Assembly: GCF_932526225.1 (NCBI RefSeq)
Contig: NC_064039.1
Coordinates: 15,988,639-16,052,638, forward strand
DNA length: 64,000 nucleotides
Origin: Nematostella vectensis
Taxonomy: Eukaryota > Cnidaria > Anthozoa > Actiniaria > Edwardsiidae
Direction: 5' to 3'
Shown: positions 56,500-64,000 of the stretch, one piece after another
How positions within the stretch are numbered: the first letter of the stretch is position 1
Layout of the letters: each line of letters starts with the position of its first letter
Notes under the pieces: generated by a model
Seen by the model: the letters and a program-made list of their open reading frames with translations, nothing else
Told to the model about the DNA's origin: nothing
Database searches by the model: none
Program-made: the position numbers and the translations under genes

Positions 56500-57240
56500 T
56501 TATGTATTAAAGTAAAGCCAAATAAATTGTGTTAAAATATTTTTTTCATAAGGTTTAACATGAGATTTCCGGCTAGGAAATTGTCCTTGTACCAATGAGA
56601 GGTTCTCTCGGAATCCACTTAATGCTTCCAGAGCTTTATCAGGCTTGTGGTGATTGTAGTATAGCTGATGATCATCTGCATAAACAGACAGCTGACTTTC
56701 CCTAGTTATAAAAAATAGGTCATTTTGGTAGATGTTCCAAAGTAAAGGCCCGAGCGACGATCTCTGCGGGCAGCCACTCGTTACCTCCTCCCATCCACTG
56801 GTAACGTTGCCTATTTTTGTCCTGTTTTTACGTTCAGTGAAATACGATCTCATCAGTCCGAGGGCTTGCTCGCTCAATCCTTATGCTTCTAGCTTGGCGA
56901 TCATCAGCGTAGGATGTAACGAATCAAACGCTTTGCTCATGTCCGTACTGAGAATAGCTGTCGTGTGACCGTTGTCTCTTGCTTTTCTCCAGTCCTCAAC
57001 AAGACGTATGAGGGTTGTTTCGCAACTATAAAGTTTCCTGTAAGCAGACATAAATGGGTCGAAAATGTTTTCAAACTTGACTCCCAGCTTTTTCCCAATA
57101 ATTTGTTCAAAGATTTTGTCCACAATTGTTAGAATAGTAACAGGTCTATAATTAACTTTATCCTGGGGATCTTCTTTCTTGAATATCGATACCCACTCGC
57201 CCTTTTTCCAGTCACTAGGCCAAACGCTGTCGCTAATCAC
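56500..57240 (-). pseudogene. CR1/L2-like reverse transcriptase
   Basis: Minus-strand coding in one frame from 57240: WKKGEWVSIFKKEDPQDKVN, NYRPVTILTIVDKIFE, LSTDMSKAFDSLHP (first catalytic Asp). After one TAA at 56881-56883 it continues GCPQRSSLGPLLWNIYQNDL and VYADDHQLYY (YADD, 56671-56682). The GCPQ(G/R)SSLGPLLWN signature is typical of CR1/L2-clade elements. The thumb and C-terminus are missing or scrambled after 56560. With the pieces at 57421-59165 it forms one element. Confidence 0.9.
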
Positions 57241-57420
57241 TCTATTAAAGATACATCTTAAGGAGGGCGATATCTCATTAGCAACGAGTTTTAGGAATCT
57301 TGGGGGAATGTCGTCGTACCCTGTGGTTTTTTAATGCTCTATAAGGCCTCCCTAACTTCACTGTTCGTAATTTCACTGAAATGGAACGAGTTACGCGCGG
57401 GTCGTTTGGATGATATCATG

Positions 57421-58258
57421 TCATATCATATCATTTGCCCTTTCTCCACCTATTTCGTTCGCCACTGTTGAGAAATATTTCGTAAACTCTCCCGCAACAA
57501 CATGTTGGTCTTGAGAGATTTCGCCATCAATATTTAGGGAGATGCTCGTTTCATCCTTAGTCTTTGAGCTAAGGAAAGGTTTAAAAGTATTGAAAAACTT
57601 TCGTGGATTATTATTTAGGTCCTGCGAGACTTGTTTCCAATACTCTTTAATAGCTTTTCGCCTCAAGCGTGTGGCCTCATTTCTTCATTAGTTCCCAAGC
57701 AACCTCGCCCTTTTCCTTCCCAAACTTTCTTGCATACATTCGTTTATTCTGGATTGCCGCCTTCCACTCTGGAGTCATATGTGGTACGTCTTTCTTTCGG
57801 ACCCTCCTTTTTTTGGTAGGTAGTTTAGATTCCAATACAGAGGTGACCCTTTCCTTCCAGTCTGTGTATAACTGGTCGACCGTTCCAGTGTGCGTCAATG
57901 GAAAATCAATTTCTTCAATGCCTTTTTTAAGCTCACTTATGTCTAGGTTCTTATAACTCCTGAACTTAATTACTTTTGATTCATGTTGTTTAACTGAATG
58001 ACACACAAAAGCGTATACCATTCTGTGATCACTTAGGCCAAACTCTTTCACTCCTAGAAGCCTGAACATGTCCTTTTCATTTGTTAAAATAACGTCGATC
58101 AACGTCTTAGACAATGGGGTTACTCGCGTTGGCTCGGTGATTAGGCATGTAAGTTGATTGATTTCTTCTAAGTCTATTAAGATTTTGCCTTCCCTTTCTC
58201 GTGGTTTGAGTCTGTCCAGATTTAGATCTAGAAGCGCCAGAGTTGGACACTGAGCCAT
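57421..58258 (-). pseudogene. CR1/L2-like endonuclease C-terminal part and linker
   Basis: 58258-57677 covers the endonuclease: ALLDLNLDRLKPREREGK (Asp-Leu-Asn region), LIDVILTNEKD and GLSDHRMVYAF (catalytic Asp-His). The linker follows (VPHMTPEWKAAIQNKRMYAR). 57666-57421 continues AIKEYWKQVSQDLNNNPRKF and ISLNIDGEISQDQHVVAGEF after a shift near 57670. It joins the RT at 57240 and the N-terminal endonuclease at 58612. Confidence 0.88.
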
Positions 58259-58288
58259 AGCCCACGAAGTGACATGATTTAGCTCCTC

Positions 58289-58612
58289 CTAGACATTATA
58301 GTAATATTCAGCCCCTTCTTTCCGGGGGGGGGGGGGGGGGGGGCTGTATATTCCTAACACCATGACACGTTTTCCGCTAAAGTTGACTTCGAGAGGTAGG
58401 ACTTCAATCGTTTTATAGTTTCTACTCGGCTTTATCTTCTTCAAGGGTAATGAGGAGTGTACATAAGTTAAGATACCCCTTCCCCCTTTAACTCTATCTT
58501 GGCGATAAATACGATAATCTGGTATCTTGAATTGAGCGTCCGGATATGAACTGTCGAGTTTTGTTTCGGTGATGACAAAGACTCCCATCCGCAATTTCTC
58601 ATTCATTAGCAA
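58289..58612 (-). pseudogene. CR1/L2-like endonuclease N-terminal part
   Basis: The frame shows MGVFVITETKLDSSYPDAQF (catalytic Glu in 'ITETKLD') and GGRGILTYVHSSLP. It then reaches a 20-base G run on the plus strand (58324-58343), read as a proline run, and loses frame. The first endonuclease strand with the catalytic Asn ('N.RSL' type) is absent upstream, where the PHD ORF joins directly, which suggests a small deletion. Confidence 0.85.
58324..58343. repeat. (G)20 homopolymer
   Basis: Twenty G in a row inside the endonuclease coding region. A natural length variant or an assembly artefact are both possible. Confidence 0.95.
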
Positions 58613-59165
58613 TACTAGGGTGTGATCTTCTAACCGCCGTCAGTTCTTTCAGGGGGTCCATGAGCAACTCCACGTCCGGCTCCTTATTGGACAAAGATGA
58701 AATGTCTAGATTGTTTTGCCCGTTTAAGGGAAGATCAGATAGTATACACCTCGGGCAGGTCCAAGAGCGGGGATCCCGTGCGCGAATTGATTTAGAAATG
58801 ATAACGGAGACTGCACAGAGTGCATGCGTCAATCCTTTACACAACTCGCAAATAAAGCGTTTATGATTTTGTCTCACGGTCTTGTCACATTGGTAGCACA
58901 CTCTGTCAGACGAGGTCTTTGTGTTAGAACGTTTTGGTTTCTCTTTGTCAATTACTTGTGTGGCTGGTCCAGTGTTAAGAGAGATATCTCCGCCCAGTAT
59001 TAGAATCTGACGAGTGGCGATCGAGTTGGGATAGTATTGACATTGTGCCTTCGAGCGCTTGGGCTTCCTGTGTACATAATGCTTGCGTGACACAAGTGAC
59101 AGACTTGTAGCTAAGATTCCGAAATGTGATTGAGAATAACGATGGAACAGCGCCAAACAGGCCAC
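58599..59165 (-). pseudogene. CR1/L2-like N-terminal ORF with degenerate 2A and PHD finger
   Basis: From ATG 59165: after about 55 residues, ILILGGDISLNTGPA matches the position of a 2A motif but lacks two fixed residues (E to S, P to T). Residues about 88-140 are a PHD-type zinc finger: RVCYQCDKTV, FICELCKGLTHALC and WTCPRCIL. The order 2A, PHD, endonuclease, RT is known for several CR1/L2-like elements of invertebrates. The PHD finger is intact by its Cys/His pattern. Confidence 0.82.
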
Positions 59166-59169
59166 AATT

Positions 59170-60200
59170 CGACGTAGTGCAAGATGAGAGTACGGATATT
59201 CAATGCCATTTGATGATACAGAAGCTTGAATAAGGCGAGTTTGAATCGCGAGTGAATAATTCGTTTCAGTAACTTCAAGGAGACTGCCTTTGTTCTGTAA
59301 AAGCTTATTGCCGAAGGCTCGAGGTAATTAACTGATTTATTACAGATCGACAAAGGTTTCCACGCAAAAATGTGTCTCAGAATCTTAATCTTTGAAATTG
59401 AAGAGTGGTGTGGAGGATTCAAACGCCATTAGCATATATATGCAATTTCTACGGCAATCAAAAAGGAAAACGATTTTAACAATCAACCACATCGGTAGCT
59501 TAATAGTCACGAAAACTATTTCATCCTTGAAAACAAAGGCCTTGGTATCTTAATTGTACCAAATAAAAAGAAGAGTTTTCCCTGCGCGGCCAGTTTATGG
59601 CATTTCACCATGGGGGGTAGTCTATAGGTGTTCTTTATTTGTAGGAAATAACAATCATGCAATAAGCAAGTGATTTCCTTTACAAAAGGAGCGTTTGAAT
59701 GAGATTTGTTGCACCCTTCAGTTTGCATTACGCTCCTATTTTTCTGAGATTGAGGGCGACGAAGACATGTCCGAACTGACACAGAATACGTTTTCGCAAG
59801 CCGAATAGTTTCTCTCGGATTTTGTTCTTGTCAGAACGATCCTTGCAACAAGTGAAGAATAATTTGAGAAGAGAAAGGACGACCGGATTCTGGAGAACGC
59901 GAAAACCAACACGGTGTGGGCTGTTCGTACCTATTAAGAGTGGGCAGAAATGAGAAATTAGAACCAGAGCTGTGGCAGGATCGGATAGTTTCGTAAATTT
60001 CGATAGTATGGTAGGTGTTCGATTGTAGTGTTGATGAAGTAATGATAGAGGATGTTTGTAAGGTTGATAAAGTCATAAAGAGCCAGGGCGAAAGTGGCAA
60101 TAAACCCCTAAAATAACCTGCAGATGTAAGAAATTAATAGTTGAAGTTTGTCATTTTTATGGTTCAATAGATTTTGGAAAATTGTAAAGTTAAGTTCCAA
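59170..60200. other. Non-coding stretch, nothing recognised
   Basis: Minus-strand frames at 59516-59782 and 59831-60100 have no motifs or splice support. Confidence 0.4.
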
Positions 60201-60202
60201 AT

Positions 60203-60387
60203 GGTTGGGTTTTGATATTCAGCATGGAAGAGTGCAGGTAATGAATTGATTTAATTGCTCATTATAAATGCAAGGGATGTATACGAGCTTCCCCGGGATG
60301 TATCTATATACATCCCTTGCATTTATAATGAGCAATTCAATTCAATTCATCAGCCCCGCTCTTCCCCGCTGAATATCATAACCCTCC
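60203..60387. mobile_element. Palindromic MITE with ~80 bp arms
   Basis: The left arm (60203-60283) and right arm (60307-60387) are inverted copies. The inner 30 bp ('attgctcattataaatgcaa' onward) are perfect; the outer part ('gatattcagc...gaagag') has several mismatches. The loop is 23 bp. The DNA can form a long hairpin. It lies about 440 bp before a Harbinger relic, but a relation is not shown. Confidence 0.9.
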
Positions 60388-60399
60388 CGGGGCTCTTAG

Positions 60400-60825
60400 C
60401 CTTGTACGTGAAATAAAGCCCTACAAAAAACAATGGGAACTGTGTCAATTATTTAATAATTTGCTTTAAAGCTGCAGTCTAATAATAGTAACAGAACACA
60501 TTTACGTGACAAATCTTTTCAGAGTACAATGCTTAAAAGCTTCTGATTAACTATGCATTTGGAAAAGGCAGCCAACACACATTTCACATTTTCAAACATT
60601 GTTACACAAGTTCAAACATTGTATGATTTTCAGGGTCAGTAGTTTCTTGTTAGAATTTAAGAATAATGAACTTCACGCCGGGGCTGTCGTTGTAAACTGG
60701 ACTGGACTATTGTTTACAATACTAACATGTACATTTATTCACCTGAACAATAATTCGAATCCTTTTGTTTTCTGAGGGACGATTACTAGCGAAATTCTCT
60801 CGAAAACAATAGATGGTTCCAATTT
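60400..60825. other. Non-coding stretch before the Harbinger relic
   Basis: AT-rich, no features recognised. Confidence 0.4.
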
Positions 60826-61765
60826 CCCTCATGCCTTCTGGAATGATTGCTCAACTCTATGGACCTATTGGTAAGTGTGACCTCAATTTAAGTACTTTTT
60901 CGCTGTATATAATTGTACAGTTTTACAACAGAGTCGAGAAGAACATTTGTTTTGCGGCGAGTTTTGCCATTGCCTTCACACAGAAGTGTTAGCTAGCCTA
61001 TTTAAGCACAAATTTCGCTATCTGAATTGGAGGAGAGATTAATGTCAATATGGCTTTTTATCGATAAAGAATGAAGGAAGACGAATCAATCATGAAATAA
61101 TTGAGACAATATTGTTGACATTGTTACAATAATATTGTTATGTCATTGTTTGCAAATGTGTGAATTGAACCACTATTTGGTTTAATTGAATAAACTATTA
61201 TTATTTATCTTATTTGGGTTACTGGGCCCCATTTTGTTTACTGACATGCAATTTCACATACACATGACAAAAGGATATATTATTATTATACAAGTTGTTA
61301 TGCTCTTGGAGGTTGATTTCTTTTCCAATTATTACTTTCCATTTTTTATGCCTGTGCATGTGTATTGATATTCCTGTTTTTACTTGAAGAAGGAAGAGAG
61401 CTCCTTGGACAACTTCAGCAGAACGCTTTTCGCCAGCTGGTGACCCCATGTGCCTCTATGGAGACCCGGCATACCCCCTCAGGATCCACCTACAAGGACA
61501 ATTCAAGCATGCTGTGCTCACTCCACAACAGCAGGCTTACAACTCATCAATGAGCACAGTTCCAGTCCGTGGAATGGCTCTTTGGGGATATTATAAATTA
61601 TTTTAAATTTCTTGACTTTAAAAAAATCTGAAAATCCAGCTAAGTAGGAAAATTTTATATAGTTGCTGCAATTCTAAGGAATGCTCTCACCTGTATGTAT
61701 GGCAATCAGACATCCACATTTTTTTACTTAGAGCCTCCAACACTTCTTGAGTATTTTAATTGAAT
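60826..61765 (+). pseudogene. PIF/Harbinger (HARBI1-like) transposase relic
   Basis: The first segment, 60828-60868 (VPISLMPSGMIAQLYGPI), ends at 'TTG|GTAAGT'. After an intron-like gap, 61390 resumes with EGRELLGQLQQNAF, then in shifted frame SPAGDPMCLYGDPAYPLRIH, LQGQFKHAVLTPQQQAYN, and finally SVEWLFGDIINYFKFLDFKK and EPPTLLEYFN (about 61730-61763). This order is characteristic of the DDE nuclease of HARBI1 and PIF/Harbinger transposases; GDPAYPL holds a catalytic Asp and SVEWLFG a catalytic Glu. At least three small shifts break it. The block after GP[IV]EGR that normally carries RHD is deleted. Confidence 0.85.
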
Positions 61766-61769
61766 GCTG

Positions 61770-63860
61770 TTTTTGAACACTCGATGCTATATTCTCCCTC
61801 TTTTTTGATTCCATGATAGTTTTATAGGGCTCAGACAACAATTGCAGTTTTTATTTATTTGATTGATTAAACTATTTCCTAAGTAATTTATTCAACATAC
61901 CTTTGTAGAATGACAAAATTATGCATGATTTTCCAAAATAAGCTAGAACCTATACCATTATGCAGAATTTGTACCTATTTCTAGAACTCAAATTCCAGGC
62001 CTTTTACAGAAAAACTCCAGGACCTCAAGTGGCCCAATATAAGGCATTTGTTTACCAGCATTTATGATTTTTCAGTTTTATACGTTCCATCCAATGATGT
62101 CTGGGTACTTTTTGCCTTATGGATTACACCCTTTTTTTGTAAGAACCTTTTTATAAGAACGTCCAGGCTGAGATTTAACCAGTTTTTAAGAACCTGCTAA
62201 GAACATCCCGAGGCTCAAATCGCAGGAAAACATTTTCTTATTAGACTAGACTGATGCATTCTAAAATGCTGAGTCCATAAAATTATCATTTTAATAGTTC
62301 ATTGGTAGTATATTACTCTTATATACACTAGCTGGTGTATTTTTCTTTTTTTTTTGCATATTTCAAGTTACAACTCCACGGAAATTTAAGAATGTCATAA
62401 TGCTAAAAAAATGAGAACGTCTCAGCCTCAACTGAAAATTAGACGTTCTTATAAAAAAGAGTATATTTATTTTACGCCCTGTTTAAAGGCTGAATTGGTA
62501 GTATTGCGATAGCTCAAGGTCTTTCAATTTTTCTCGATTTGGCGTTTTCATGGTTGGGTTTTCATATAGTACTACAGGGTGATTGAGGCAGGTTGGGTGC
62601 AGCCACATCTCTGTGTGCAGTAGTAAAGCCTGTTCTTGTGACATTTTCCTCAGGAAGGGTATTGATTCACTTGAAAGGTGAAGGGGATTGAACCAAGTCA
62701 CACAAATAGGAGTCTTGAGACCAACAGTAGTGTTGTCACCATGCTATGAATTTATCTGTGACGAGGGATCTATATCTAAATAGTAAAATCTAATATAAGT
62801 TCTCGGAGTTGTAGTTAAGAGCACTTTTAATGTATTTCAGTCATATCTAAATACCAAAAATCTCTAATATATAATATCAAATAAATACCAAATATGTATT
62901 TAAATAATATCAAGGCTGTAAAATGTTATGGATCATATTTATGCCAATATCTTTAAATTTATGATAATTTTTTTTTCAGTTTTTTCATCTTTTGACTGAT
63001 AATTACATATGCATATAAATATTTTTTAAATAGAATTAATACACAAATGGAATTCTTGTTTCATAGGGGCTTGCAATGCTCCCCACCCCTCACAGGATTT
63101 ATTTGTAAATATTGGTCTTTGATATAGTATTTTAAATAGTATTGAATTGTTGTTTGACCCTTGTCCAATTTCAGTTTCCCAACACTGGAATTCTGTTTTC
63201 CATTCTGCGCTTCTTATTCAATTCTGCTCCACCAAAAAACGTTTTAGATAGAAAGAATCTTGTACTCTTAAAATGAAAAACAAAATAAAACACAGATTTC
63301 ACAGCACTGTGTAAACATTTTTGCATGCAAAATCTGATAAATGAGGCATATTTGTATCTGACATACATCCTGTTTGCTCAGCCATTGTCAAAAAAAGTTG
63401 TTGACAGAAAAGATGATGTAATTATTACAAACATCATTTTAAATCTTGTAATAGCTAATTATAAGTGATGCAAAATAAATCACTGAAATAAATTAATCAA
63501 CATCATTTGTTGGAAGTCTTGTTGAGCTGTTGCTGTTGCTTAGCTATCAGTACCTTCATGAGGTCTTCGTGCTTCTTTGTCTGGAGGTCTATCTCCTTCT
63601 GCTTCTGGTCCATTTCACTATGCCGTACTTCTGCCTTTTTTCATTTTCGCGTTAAAAGAGTCTTAACAAACCATTCTTTCTCGTCTTCTTTTGAAGTGTT
63701 TACCTCAGAATAGTAATTCTTACTCAATGCAAATACACCACGAAAAGAGTTAGTTTCTGAAATAATCGTTAGTTTCTTGTGATTTTTAGGGCCCGAGTGA
63801 TGTGGCTCGCATGGCTATAGTTGATTTTTCTTCATTTAATGCGGAATATTTGTATTATCT
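61770..63860. other. AT-rich stretch, nothing recognised
   Basis: No exon with supported splice sites was found. A Gln/Leu-rich minus-strand trace near 63510-63640 (reads in part as KQQQQLNKTS) might be an exon of an unknown gene but could not be bounded. Confidence 0.4.
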
Positions 63861-63864
63861 ACAG

Positions 63865-64000
63865 AAGCCGAACCAAGTAAAGATCTTCCGCTACGGAAAA
63901 CCCACTCATCTGCAGAGCGACAGGCACCCAAGGAAAGACTTTTATTGCCACAGAAACCATCTAGCAAGAAGCAGAAAACGAGTGAATCAGTTGGAGGAGG
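63865..64000 (+). CDS. Probable exon cut by the right window edge
   Basis: The acceptor 'tattatctacag' is followed by 136 bases without a stop in two frames. The frame AEPSKDLPLRKTHSSAERQA, then KERLLLPQKPSSKKQKTSES, is Ser/Lys/Pro-rich and has regular coding composition; the other frame (KPNQVKIFRYGKPTHLQSDR) is also open. The segment is GC-richer than the preceding 2 kb. No domain. The exon continues beyond the window. Confidence 0.5.

Overview
This window is from a eukaryotic genome, most likely an invertebrate animal. An anthozoan cnidarian is the best guess, held with moderate confidence. The evidence is as follows: introns have GT-AG borders; the intergenic DNA is AT-rich; repeats are dense; and the mobile elements are of animal type. 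The last group comprises CR1/L2-like non-LTR retrotransposons with PHD and 2A-like motifs, a Gypsy-type LTR element, a Harbinger transposase remnant, and a Helentron-type Helitron carrying OTU protease, endonuclease and RPA modules. No bacterial operon, rRNA or tRNA was recognised.

Layout. 1-3747: a minisatellite of about 61 bp units with higher-order structure, running off the left edge. 4440-15165: the only convincing host gene, a plus-strand doublecortin-domain gene that looks like DCDC1. Its twelve exons join without a phase conflict into about 477 residues and include two diverged copies of a doublecortin (DCX) module, each cut by an intron at the same place. The introns are loaded with repeats: a 243 bp MITE, a 4.2 kb 30-bp minisatellite, a 50-bp array, a 20-bp array, and a 36-bp array that spans a splice donor. 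15.2-24 kb: short arrays, hairpins, a first-exon-like minus-strand ORF with 17-residue repeats (18072-18470), and a decayed CR1-like reverse transcriptase (19293-21191) whose 5' end folds back on itself. 21.4-38 kb: mostly non-coding DNA with old duplications, several MITE-like inverted repeats, a TTAA-bounded element, two near-identical 192 bp direct repeats 1220 bp apart, and a few weak coding pieces. 38.1-43.3 kb: pieces of a second non-LTR element and of a Gypsy element, plus a decayed plus-strand ORF of unknown family. 43.3-51.4 kb: the Helentron on the minus strand. 55-61.8 kb: an unknown ORF, a third non-LTR element, a palindromic MITE and a Harbinger relic. 63865-64000: the start of a probable exon cut by the right edge.

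The genes do not form one pathway. The host gene would encode a microtubule-associated protein. The remaining coding sequence is mobile-element machinery. The most notable system is the Helentron: an intact 2A-like ribosome-skipping motif precedes an OTU protease, followed by zinc motifs, an HUH Rep nuclease, a PIF1-type helicase that reads into an apurinic-type endonuclease, and an RPA-like single-strand-binding ORF. It is broken by several single-base shifts, many of them in homopolymers, so true decay and assembly error both remain possible.
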